The notes under the pieces: generated by a model | The model's database searches: none | The model's input: the letters and a program-made list of their open reading frames with translations, nothing else | Told to the model about the DNA's origin: nothing | Assembly (NCBI GenBank): GCA_002162755.1 | Contig: MAAS01000020.1 | Coordinates: 1-64,000, forward strand | Reading direction: 5' to 3' | Source of the DNA: Gammaproteobacteria bacterium 50_400_T64 | GTDB lineage: Bacteria > Pseudomonadota > Gammaproteobacteria > Pseudomonadales > Porticoccaceae | DNA length: 64,000 bases | Position numbers and translations under genes: made by a program | Shown here: positions 55,496-64,000 of the stretch, one piece after another | Numbering within the stretch: position 1 is the stretch's first letter | Layout of the letters: the number at the start of each line of letters is the position of its first letter

Positions 55496-55806
55496 TACTC
55501 GTCGCTGTTCCTTTATTTGACGTACTTTACTATTGTTTTTCTTCTGCAAGATCTGGATAGATCCACCCTTGTTTTGGCGGCGGCCGTCAGTCGCCAAAGC
55601 AGGTCGGGGATGGTATAGTGTGCGGCCAAAAAAGTCAGTCAGTTTGCGACTTTTTGAGACTAAAGCAGGGCACTTGTTTAGAAAAGAACTGTCTCTTGGT
55701 AGAGACTGTCTTTGTAGAATAATAGACAGTTAAGCTCTGTGTAAGAAGATAGAGCAGGGTAAAAAGGGCGCGATAGCCAAGCGTGCGATAACAGGAAGCA
55801 GTGGAT
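55496..55806. promoter_or_regulatory. Divergent intergenic region yrbG/mlaC
   Basis: About 311 bp without a gene. It contains a direct repeat of ACTGTCT (near 55688 and 55704) and an inverted copy AGACAGT (near 55724), so that AACTGTCT and AGACAGTT can pair. There is a TATAGT about 190 bp before mlaC without a clear -35 box. The mlaF, mlaE and mlaD genes that usually stand between yrbG and mlaC are absent. Confidence 0.45.
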
Positions 55807-56511
55807 ATGTTGGTAAAACAATTACAGAAAAAATTAACATTGATGGCCCTTTGTTGGATTGGATTGGGTTGGGCTGGGCTGGTGTTTGCTGGGCAGGCGC
55901 AGGCAAATTGTATGGCGTCCGAAGCGGTAACGGCAGAAGCTGCCCTTTCGCCCTATCAGTTGATAGGCTCGATAACGGATGAGGTGCTGGCTGAGATCGA
56001 TCGCCATCGCGCAGAGCGTGATGACAGTGCTGACGAAATAGTAAAGCAGCAGCAGTTCGACTGCTTTGTCGGGCAGGTCGACCAAATTCTTGGAAAAGTC
56101 GTCGACTTTGACTGGATTGCACTCAAGGTTATGGGTGGCTACGGCAAGGCAGCCAGTGCCGAGCAAAAAGCACAATTTGCCGAAACGTTTCGCGCCGGCC
56201 TGGTTGAGACCTACGGCCGCGGACTGTTGAGTTACAGCAGTGAAAAAATTGAACTCCTGCCTGCAGAGGAAATCGGTGATAAGCGTAAGGTTACTGTGCA
56301 TCAGCAGATAGTGGGGGAGGATGCCTCTTACCCTCTGGACTATACGATGGGCCTGAAAAATGGGCAGTGGAAGGTTATTAATGTCATCATCAATGGCATT
56401 AATTTGGGTAAAACCTTTAGAGGACAATTTACGCAATCGTCACAAAATAATGATGGCGATATCGATAAAGTTATTGCCAGCTGGGACAGTGGCGTGAGTG
56501 AGAACGGGTAA
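55807..56511 (+). CDS. mlaC: Phospholipid-binding protein MlaC (toluene tolerance Ttg2 family)
   Basis: A 234-residue periplasmic lipid shuttle of the Mla system. The signal peptide spans about 1-36 with hydrophobic core LTLMALCWIGLGWAGLVFAG. The Ttg2 domain follows (YQLIGSITDEVLAEIDRHRA, then DFDWIALKVMGGYGKAASAE, TFRAGLVETYGRGLLSYS, and the C-terminal WKVINVIINGINLGKTFRGQ). GTG 55801 is possible, but ATG 55807 has GGAA at a better spacing. The normal partners MlaF, MlaE, MlaD and MlaB are not encoded beside it. ibaG follows three bases after its stop. Confidence 0.92.
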   Translation: MLVKQLQKKLTLMALCWIGLGWAGLVFAGQAQANCMASEAVTAEAALSPYQLIGSITDEVLAEIDRHRAERDDSADEIVKQQQFDCFVGQVDQILGKVVDFDWIALKVMGGYGKAASAEQKAQFAETFRAGLVETYGRGLLSYSSEKIELLPAEEIGDKRKVTVHQQIVGEDASYPLDYTMGLKNGQWKVINVIINGINLGKTFRGQFTQSSQNNDGDIDKVIASWDSGVSENG

Positions 56512-56514
56512 ATC

Positions 56515-56751
56515 ATGGATATTGAAGAAATTAAACGTTTATTGCAGGTTGCTCTGCCGGACTGTGAAATCACTGTCGAAAGTGAAGGCTCTCATCTAAA
56601 CGTGAGCGTCGTTGGCGATGTGTTTGAAGGCAAGCGTCCTGTGCAGCGTCAGCAATTAGTCTATGGTGCGCTGAATGAGCAGATTGCTTCAGGTGCGGTA
56701 CACGCGGTGAATATGAAGCTCTGCACACCGGCCGAATGGCAGGCTAGTTAA
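56515..56751 (+). CDS. ibaG: BolA-like protein IbaG
   Basis: A 78-residue BolA-family protein (MDIEEIKRLLQVALPDCEIT, the conserved FEGKRPVQRQQLVYGALNEQ, and a helix with AVHAVNMKLCTPAEW). In E. coli IbaG (YrbA) pairs with monothiol glutaredoxins on iron-sulfur clusters; the conserved histidine and cysteine here fit. It lies between mlaC and murA, as in E. coli. Confidence 0.94.
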   Translation: MDIEEIKRLLQVALPDCEITVESEGSHLNVSVVGDVFEGKRPVQRQQLVYGALNEQIASGAVHAVNMKLCTPAEWQAS

Positions 56752-56860
56752 GCGACAAGTTACGGGGTTGGTGTTTTCTAAGCACTGACCGATCAAACTC
56801 AAGCATTAGTAAAATCAGGCGCGAGTATGGCAGAACAGACGCTGTCCTTTCGTGTTCTGA

Positions 56861-58141
<1,281 letters not shown>

Positions 58142-58183
58142 GGCCAGGCTACTCGGCGACTTGCTTGCAAATTGAACGGACTG

Positions 58184-58246
58184 AAGTGCTTGAATTGTTT
58201 TGAAGCACTTGAACTCCCTTAAAGTGATTGAACTACCTTAAAGCGA
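58184..58246 (+). repeat. Inverted and tandem repeats in the hisG leader
   Basis: An 8-bp inverted repeat, AAGTGCTT (58184-58191) and AAGCACTT (58203-58210), is followed by two 19-bp near-identical units (58209-58227 and 58228-58246) of the form TTGAACT-CCTTAAAG-GA with two differences. The second unit ends six bases before the hisG ATG. The repeats may be an operator or an RNA element; nothing similar was noticed elsewhere. Confidence 0.55.
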
Positions 58247-58252
58247 TTAATT

Positions 58253-58915
58253 ATGAGTCAGTTGACGATCGCGCTCACCAAGGGGCGCATTCTTAAAGAA
58301 ACCCTGCCATTACTGGCTGAAGTGGGTATTGAGCCCAGCGAAGATATCGCCAGCAGCCGCAAATTAATGTTTGCGACGAATCGAGACGATATTCGCCTGC
58401 TCGTACTGCGCGGTACCGATGTGCCTACTTATGTACAGTTTGGTGCGGCCGATCTCGGTATCGCCGGTAAAGACACCCTGCTTGAAAATGGCGGCGATGG
58501 TTACTATGAGCCTATCGACCTGGGTATTTCCCGCTGCCGTTTAATGACGGCGGGCATGGTCGGTGCTGCCCCGGTGACAGGGCGTATTCGCGTCGCCACC
58601 AAATACGTTAATGTGGCGCGACGTTATTACGCAGAGAAAGGCCTGCAGGCCGATATCATCAAGCTCTATGGTGCGATGGAATTAGCGCCGTTAATTGAGC
58701 TGTGCGATGAAATTGTCGACATCGTCGACACCGGCAATACCCTTAAAGCCAATGGTCTGGAGCCTCGCGAACTGATTGGCGATGTTAGCTCAAGACTGAT
58801 CGTCAACAAGGGTGCGTTGAAAACCAAACACAAGCTGATTCAGCCCTTACTCGAAGGCTTTAGCGCCCTAGTTGCTTCTCGGGCACAAAGTGAAAACGAG
58901 GCCGCCAGCGCGTGA
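58253..58915 (+). CDS. hisG: ATP phosphoribosyltransferase, short form
   Basis: A 220-residue HisG of the short type, which lacks the C-terminal regulatory domain and works with HisZ. Motifs: [22 protein letters not shown]-type strand [21 protein letters not shown], and [16 protein letters not shown]. It catalyses the first step of histidine biosynthesis. hisZ is not in the window, so it must be elsewhere. Its stop overlaps the hisD start (GTGA). Confidence 0.95.
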   Translation: MSQLTIALTKGRILKETLPLLAEVGIEPSEDIASSRKLMFATNRDDIRLLVLRGTDVPTYVQFGAADLGIAGKDTLLENGGDGYYEPIDLGISRCRLMTAGMVGAAPVTGRIRVATKYVNVARRYYAEKGLQADIIKLYGAMELAPLIELCDEIVDIVDTGNTLKANGLEPRELIGDVSSRLIVNKGALKTKHKLIQPLLEGFSALVASRAQSENEAASA

Positions 58916-60213
58916 GCGAACTCAGGCCGCTAATGCTGGATGCCGCTGATGCTGATTTCAGTGCTCGCCTCGATACATTGCTCGCCTGGCAGCCCGAATT
59001 GGCAGGCGATGTGGTTGCGGTTGTTAATGAAATTATCGCGGCTGTACGTAGCGACGGTGACAAGGCGGTGCTCGAATACACGCGCCGTTTTGATCGGCGT
59101 GAAGTCGAGAATATTGATGAGTTAGACATTAGCCGTGAGACCCTGCAGCAGGCTCTGGTAGATTTACCCGCCGAGCAGCGAGAGGCTCTTGAAACGGCGG
59201 CAGAACGCATTCGCAGTTATCACCAGCACCAAAGGCAGGAATCCTGGCAATACCGCGAAGCCGATGGCACTGTGCTGGGCCAAAAAATTACACCCCTGCA
59301 GCGTGTGGGTATTTATGTGCCCGGTGGCAAGGCGAGTTACCCCTCCTCGGTGCTGATGAATGCGCTACCGGCGAAAGTGGCGGGTGTCGATGAAATCATT
59401 ATGGTGGTGCCAGCTCCCGGTGGGGATTTGAATCCGGCTGTATTGGCCGCCGCCGCGATTGCCGGTGTCGACCGCGTGTTTACTATTGGCGGCGCTCAGG
59501 CCGTTGCTGCACTGGCCTACGGGACGTCGTCCATTCCGCAGGTCGATAAGGTAGTTGGCCCTGGCAATATCTATGTCGCCACCGCAAAAAAAGCCGTGTT
59601 TGGTCAGGTGGGTTTGGATATGGTTGCCGGGCCATCGGAGATTCTGGTGATTTGTGATGGCGAAACATCGCCTGACTGGATCGCTATGGATCTGTTCTCT
59701 CAGGCCGAGCACGATGAGCAGGCGCAGTCGATTTTAATCAGCCCCGATGCTGATTTTTTGCAGGCTGTACAGGCCAGTATGAACAAGCTGCTTGATGAGA
59801 TGCCAAGGCGCGACATCATCAAGGCCTCAATCAATGGCCGCGGTGCGCTGATTAAAGTTGCTGATCTCGACGAGGCGGTGCGCATCTCCAATCGTATTGC
59901 CCCGGAGCACCTGGAATTATCGGTGGCCGACCCGGACGGGATGCTTGTCGATATTCGCCACGCTGGTGCTGTTTTTCTGGGTCGTCATACTCCGGAGGCA
60001 CTGGGCGATTACTGTGCAGGCCCCAACCACGTGTTGCCGACCTCGACCACGGCGCGTTTCTCATCGCCCCTGGGTGTCTACGATTTCCAAAAGCGCACCT
60101 CATTGATTGCCTGCTCCCCAGAGGGCGCAGCAAAACTGGCCGACACGGCTGCCGTGCTGGCGCGTTGTGAATCCCTCGAAGCCCATGCGCGTTCCGCTGA
60201 CTACCGACGCTAA
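58912..60213 (+). CDS. hisD: Histidinol dehydrogenase
   Basis: A 433-residue zinc enzyme for the last two oxidations to histidine. Visible signatures: [79 protein letters not shown], and [20 protein letters not shown] with the zinc ligand region. GTG 58912 overlaps the hisG stop by four bases, so the two are coupled. hisC follows 56 bp later. Confidence 0.96.
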   Translation: MSELRPLMLDAADADFSARLDTLLAWQPELAGDVVAVVNEIIAAVRSDGDKAVLEYTRRFDRREVENIDELDISRETLQQALVDLPAEQREALETAAERIRSYHQHQRQESWQYREADGTVLGQKITPLQRVGIYVPGGKASYPSSVLMNALPAKVAGVDEIIMVVPAPGGDLNPAVLAAAAIAGVDRVFTIGGAQAVAALAYGTSSIPQVDKVVGPGNIYVATAKKAVFGQVGLDMVAGPSEILVICDGETSPDWIAMDLFSQAEHDEQAQSILISPDADFLQAVQASMNKLLDEMPRRDIIKASINGRGALIKVADLDEAVRISNRIAPEHLELSVADPDGMLVDIRHAGAVFLGRHTPEALGDYCAGPNHVLPTSTTARFSSPLGVYDFQKRTSLIACSPEGAAKLADTAAVLARCESLEAHARSADYRR

Positions 60214-60269
60214 TTGCCGGGCTTTGCTCGGCGCGTTAATCAAATTTAAATTAATTAAGTGGTGAAACG

Positions 60270-61331
60270 ATGACCCGGCGTCTGTGGAGCGATTTTGTCA
60301 GTGAGCTCGAACCCTATGTGCCGGGTGAGCAACCCCGTGTCGATAATCTCGTCAAACTCAATACTAATGAAAACCCCTATGGCCCCTCGCCCCGGGTAGC
60401 TGAAGCCATCAAGGCCGAGCTGGGTGATGAGTTGCGCCTCTATCCGCCGCCGAATGCAGATGCTTTAAAGCAGGCGATTGCTGATTATCACGGTGTTGAT
60501 ATCAGGCAGGTCTTTGTCGGCAATGGTTCTGATGAGGTGCTGGCCCACGCGTTCAATGGTCTGTTTCGCCACGGTAAGCCGCTGCTGTTTCCCGATATTA
60601 CCTATAGTTTTTATCCGGTTTATTGCGGTTTGTACGAGATTGAAGAGCGCAGAATTCCGCTCACCGATAGCTTCGAAATTGCGGTGGATGATTACCTCGT
60701 GCCTAATGGCGGGATTATCTTCCCCAACCCTAATGCGCCGACCGGGCGTTTGTTATCCCTCGATAGAATTGCCTCGCTGCTGCGTCGTAACCCTGATTCC
60801 GTAGTGTGTGTGGACGAGGCCTATATTGATTTTGGTGGCGATAGCGCCATTGCTCTGGTCAACGAGTTTGATAATTTGCTGGTGATTCAAACCCTGTCGA
60901 AGTCACGCTCGCTAGCGGGGCTGAGGCTGGGTTTTGCCATTGGTCATCCGGAGTTGATTGAAGCCCTTGAGCGCATTAAAAACAGTTTTAATTCCTACCC
61001 CGTAAGCCGTCTGGCTATCGCTGGTGGTGTTGCGGCTTTCGCCGATGAAGCGTATTTCAGGCAAACCTGCGACACAGTGATCGCCAGTCGCGTGGCGCTG
61101 GTCGAAGCACTGGAAAAGCTGGGTTTTGAGGTGATTCCCTCCGCCGCAAACTTTGCGCTTGCGCGTCATCCCGACTATAGCGGTGAGTATTTAATGGCGG
61201 CCCTGCGTGAGCGTAAGATTATTGTGCGTCACTTTCATGCAGCGCGTATCGAGCAATTTCTGCGCATTACCGTCGGCACGCCGCAGCAAATTACTTTGCT
61301 ACTCGCGGCACTGGAAGAGATTATTGCCTGA
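60270..61331 (+). CDS. hisC: Histidinol-phosphate aminotransferase
   Basis: A 353-residue PLP aminotransferase of fold type I. The PLP lysine is K211 in [15 protein letters not shown], and [12 protein letters not shown] and [10 protein letters not shown] are typical. It starts at ATG 60270 with [10 protein letters not shown]. hisG-hisD-hisC is the Pseudomonas-type partial his cluster; hisB, hisH, hisA and hisF are not here. Confidence 0.95.
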   Translation: MTRRLWSDFVSELEPYVPGEQPRVDNLVKLNTNENPYGPSPRVAEAIKAELGDELRLYPPPNADALKQAIADYHGVDIRQVFVGNGSDEVLAHAFNGLFRHGKPLLFPDITYSFYPVYCGLYEIEERRIPLTDSFEIAVDDYLVPNGGIIFPNPNAPTGRLLSLDRIASLLRRNPDSVVCVDEAYIDFGGDSAIALVNEFDNLLVIQTLSKSRSLAGLRLGFAIGHPELIEALERIKNSFNSYPVSRLAIAGGVAAFADEAYFRQTCDTVIASRVALVEALEKLGFEVIPSAANFALARHPDYSGEYLMAALRERKIIVRHFHAARIEQFLRITVGTPQQITLLLAALEEIIA

Positions 61332-61362
61332 AATCAGTTCAATGGGCCGCCCAGTAAACGCT

Positions 61363-62499
61363 TTAACTTTCGGGGCGAATGCCGGCGATAGCCTTAATCG
61401 TCAACCAAATATCCTTGCGAATAATTCGTAGCTCTATTGGGTCGCCCGGTGCTAGATCGGCAATCATGTTGATTTCGCTGGAGCCATCGCTGACGGCCTG
61501 GCCATTAATATGAGTGATGATATCGCCGGGTTGCAGGCCGCTGTTATAGGCCGGTCCGTAGATGGGCACGGCGGTGATAATTAAGGCCGTGGGAGGTGAT
61601 AGCTCTAACTGGGCAGCGATGGTCGGCGCTAGTTGCTGCACTTCGACACCCAGCCAGCCGCGAATAACCCTGCCGTGGGCAATGATGTCGTCGAGCACTT
61701 TAATCGCCATCTCTGTGGGAATGGCAAAGCCGATGCCGACAAAAGATGTTTCGTTCAGCGTCGCCGAATTGATGCCAACGAGATTGCCGTAGGCGTCGAT
61801 CAATGCGCCACCTGAGTTGCCCGGATTAATAGCCGCGTCAGTTTGCAGGTAGTTCTCGTAGCGATTGAGGCTCAGGCCACTGCGTCCGGTGGCGCTGATA
61901 ATGCCCTGGGAAACTGATTGGCCAATGCCGAAGGGATTGCCGATGGCCAGCACAATATCACCGACTTCTGATTTTACCCGGCTGTCTTCGCTGACGCGGG
62001 GAATGGCTTTTAGCTGGTCGAGATCTATTTTTAGTACCGCGAGATCGGAATCTCTGTCGGTGCCAACAATCGTGGCTTTGGCTTCGCGCCCATCATAAAG
62101 CAGGGCGACGACTTCTTCGGCACCGGCGACGACATGGTTGTTGGTGAGGATAAAGCCGCGCTCATCAATGATGACCCCGGAGCCGAGAGACGATTCCATA
62201 CGCTGTCGTTGCGGTATATTGCTGCCGCCGATAAAGCGCTGAAAAACAGGGTCATTAGCCAGGGGGTGGCTCACCCGGGTGCGGGTATAAATATTGACTA
62301 CCGAGGGTGCAGCTCTGCGCACTGCGGCAGCATAAGAGGTAACGATGCCGGGTGCCTGTTGTTTTATTATCGTCGCAATGGGCGTGTTTTGCGTTGAAAT
62401 GGCACCGTTGCTAATAAACTGGGGGAATAGCACAGTGACGATAGTCGCGATGATGAGGCCAAAGAGGGTTGGCCAGCCGAAATATCGTAATAGTCGCAA
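61363..62499 (-). CDS. Periplasmic serine endoprotease DegS/AlgW
   Basis: A 378-residue membrane-anchored HtrA protease. The N-terminal anchor is at about residues 8-28. The triad is H122 (TNNHVV), D152 (DRDSDLAVL) and S229 (NPGNSGGAL), followed by one PDZ domain (about 280-375; RGWLGVEVQQLAPTIAAQLE). In Pseudomonas and E. coli this protease cleaves the anti-sigma factor of the envelope-stress sigma E/AlgU. Single PDZ domain and anchor distinguish it from DegP. It is convergent with hisC, as algW is near hisC in Pseudomonas. Confidence 0.93.
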   Translation of the reverse strand: MRLLRYFGWPTLFGLIIATIVTVLFPQFISNGAISTQNTPIATIIKQQAPGIVTSYAAAVRRAAPSVVNIYTRTRVSHPLANDPVFQRFIGGSNIPQRQRMESSLGSGVIIDERGFILTNNHVVAGAEEVVALLYDGREAKATIVGTDRDSDLAVLKIDLDQLKAIPRVSEDSRVKSEVGDIVLAIGNPFGIGQSVSQGIISATGRSGLSLNRYENYLQTDAAINPGNSGGALIDAYGNLVGINSATLNETSFVGIGFAIPTEMAIKVLDDIIAHGRVIRGWLGVEVQQLAPTIAAQLELSPPTALIITAVPIYGPAYNSGLQPGDIITHINGQAVSDGSSEINMIADLAPGDPIELRIIRKDIWLTIKAIAGIRPES

Positions 62500-62669
62500 G
62501 GTCTAAGATCCGCTGATGGTTTCTCAAGTGTTGGTGGTATTATGGCACACCCCGGAACACCCCTGCCTGCGATCATTGGCAGCCGGTTCGAAACAGTTTC
62601 TATGTTCCAGTGCGACCCGCAATGGAGCAGGAAAATTACAGTCATTAGTAACTAATGGAGAGTGAAAAT

Positions 62670-63887
62670 ATGAGTGGTCTTGTTAATCCCCACGGCAGTG
62701 ATGTTCTGCTACCTTTATTACTGGAAGGAGAAGCGCTGGCAACGGCAAAAGCGAAGGCAGAGAGTCTGCCTAAAGTGATTTTGGCCTCCCGCGAAGTGGG
62801 CGATCTTATTATGCTCGGCATCGGTGGCTTTACACCACTCGACGGATTTATGGGCAAGGCAGACTGGCAGGGTGTTTGCGACAATATGCACATGGCCAAC
62901 GGTTTATTCTGGCCGATTCCGATTACCTTGTCAGTGAGCCAGGCTCAAGCCGATGAGCTTGAGCTGGGTGCTGAAGTGGCGCTGGTTGACGGCGAGACAG
63001 ACGAGTTGATGGGCGTGCTGACGCTGTCTGAAAAGTACAATATTGATAAGGCTCACGAGTGCCAGCAGGTATTTACCACCACCGATCCAGATCATCCCGG
63101 TGTTGCCATGGTGATGAACCAGGGTGACGTTAATCTGGCGGGTAAGGTTGCCGTCTTTTCTCAGGGCGACTTCCCCAGCAAGTACGAAGGGGTCTATATG
63201 ACGCCGGCGCAAACTCGCGAGTTGTTTGAGGCCAAAGGCTGGTCGACGATTGCCGCCTTTCAAACGCGCAACCCAATGCATCGCTCTCACGAATATCTGG
63301 CGAAGATCGCCATCGAAATTTGTGACGGTGTGATGGTTCATTCTCTATTGGGCAAGCTGAAGCCGGGAGATATTCCCGCTGAAGTGCGCCAGGAAGCGAT
63401 TGGCACTTTGATTGAAGAGTACTTTGTCGACAACACCGTGGTGCAGTCGGGCTACCCCCTAGATATGCGCTATGCCGGCCCCCGAGAGGCGCTTTTGCAT
63501 GCCCTGTTTCGTCAAAACTACGGTTGCACTCACTTGATTGTTGGTCGTGATCACGCGGGCGTGGGCGACTACTACGGGCCTTTCGACGCCCATCATATCT
63601 TTGATGAAATCCCCAAAGATGCGATGGAAACTGTGCCACTGAAAATCGACTGGACCTTCTGGTGCAATCGTTGCGACACCATGGCGTCAATGCGTACCTG
63701 CCCTCATGGTGCCGATGATCGCGTGCTAGTGTCGGGTACCAAACTGCGCAAGGCGCTGTCAGAAGGTGGTGAGGTCGAGGCAAACTTCTCTCGCCCTGAA
63801 GTGCTGGATATTTTGCGTAAGTACTACGCAGGCTTAAGCGATGAAGATAATGTCGAGGTTAAGTTGTCGGGTCACTCCGCTACTTAA
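62670..63887 (+). CDS. sat: Sulfate adenylyltransferase (single-chain ATP sulfurylase, Sat)
   Basis: A 405-residue ATP sulfurylase of the monomeric Sat/MET3 type, making APS from sulfate and ATP or the reverse. The HxxH-bearing motif [10 protein letters not shown] lies at 198-207, and the second nucleotide motif is [13 protein letters not shown]. No fused APS kinase domain is present; C-terminal cysteines near the end (CNRCDTM, CPHG) suggest a zinc site. It differs from the CysDN type common in gammaproteobacteria. GGAG precedes ATG 62670; ATG 62655 is possible. A strong terminator follows. Confidence 0.93.
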   Translation: MSGLVNPHGSDVLLPLLLEGEALATAKAKAESLPKVILASREVGDLIMLGIGGFTPLDGFMGKADWQGVCDNMHMANGLFWPIPITLSVSQAQADELELGAEVALVDGETDELMGVLTLSEKYNIDKAHECQQVFTTTDPDHPGVAMVMNQGDVNLAGKVAVFSQGDFPSKYEGVYMTPAQTRELFEAKGWSTIAAFQTRNPMHRSHEYLAKIAIEICDGVMVHSLLGKLKPGDIPAEVRQEAIGTLIEEYFVDNTVVQSGYPLDMRYAGPREALLHALFRQNYGCTHLIVGRDHAGVGDYYGPFDAHHIFDEIPKDAMETVPLKIDWTFWCNRCDTMASMRTCPHGADDRVLVSGTKLRKALSEGGEVEANFSRPEVLDILRKYYAGLSDEDNVEVKLSGHSAT

Positions 63888-63900
63888 ATTCGTCGCGCAC

Positions 63901-63931
63901 AAAAAAGCCGGGCTAATACCCCGGCTTTTTT
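63901..63931. terminator. Intrinsic terminator after sat
   Basis: A perfect stem with arms AAAAAAGCCGGG and CCCGGCTTTTTT around a seven-base loop. It has A and T runs on both sides, so it could terminate both sat and a converging gene. Confidence 0.93.
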
Positions 63932-63974
63932 AATGTAACAAATTTGATCAGACGCTACTGTCAAATGAAAGTGA

Positions 63975-64000
63975 TTAAGCGACCTTGGTTGTGGGGTCGT
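63975..64000 (-). CDS. Possible C-terminus of a converging gene (partial)
   Basis: On the minus strand a reading frame enters from the right edge and ends in TAA at 63975-63977, encoding DPTTKVA. The preceding bidirectional terminator favours a convergent gene here. The fragment is far too short to identify; confidence is low. Confidence 0.35.

Overview
The window is a chromosomal segment of a gammaproteobacterium. It carries the conserved rlmE-ftsH-folP-glmM-tpiA-secG-tRNA-Leu-tRNA-fMet-rimP-nusA-infB-rbfA-truB-rpsO-pnp block. It also carries the yrbG-kdsD-kdsC-lptCAB-rpoN-hpf-ptsN-rapZ-npr block, divergent from mlaC-ibaG-murA-hisG-hisD-hisC and followed by a DegS/AlgW protease. The murA-hisGDC-algW order, short-form HisG, tandem DUF1302 outer-membrane proteins and a single-chain ATP sulfurylase point to a marine lineage of the Pseudomonas/Cellvibrio type. 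That placement is inference. I see no phage, insertion sequence, integrase, CRISPR array or rRNA.

Layout. 1-5.5 kb is an envelope module: a YCF48-like propeller protein and two tandem DUF1302 paralogues, each behind a copy of the same ~170-nt leader. 5.5-21.5 kb is the ribosome, translation and RNA-turnover block, with a strong sigma70-type promoter and a terminator-like hairpin around the initiator tRNA. 21.6-31.5 kb is mixed: MOSC protein, transglutaminase-like protein, alanine dehydrogenase, a divergent trpBA pair, an MscS channel and two SEC-C zinc-motif proteins. 31.6-37.7 kb encodes a complete RND efflux system (outer-membrane factor, adaptor, pump), and the first gene appears to start at AUU. 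37.9-45.7 kb is accessory: a secreted HEFGH peptidase, a secreted methyltransferase, a pentapeptide-repeat/membrane-protein pair, a glycosyltransferase-like protein, an OmpA-type lipoprotein, an FAD dehydrogenase, an enoyl-CoA hydratase and DarP. 45.7-55.5 kb holds mgtE, the nitrogen-PTS/RpoN genes and the LPS Kdo and transport genes. 55.8-62.5 kb holds mlaC, ibaG, murA, his genes and the periplasmic protease. The window ends with sat and a terminator.

How the genes fit together. KdsD and KdsC make Kdo, and LptCAB exports LPS. RapZ regulates GlmS, which supplies GlmM, and GlmM and MurA feed peptidoglycan and LPS precursors. The periplasmic protease senses envelope stress, and FtsH in other species degrades LpxC. 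The window is therefore rich in envelope biogenesis. The main departures from the expected order are loss of mlaF, mlaE, mlaD and mlaB from around mlaC, the duplicated DUF1302 gene with its leader, and the apparent AUU start of the efflux outer-membrane gene. I did not find a clearly new defence or mobile system. The duplicated leaders and the orphan mlaC are the strongest leads.
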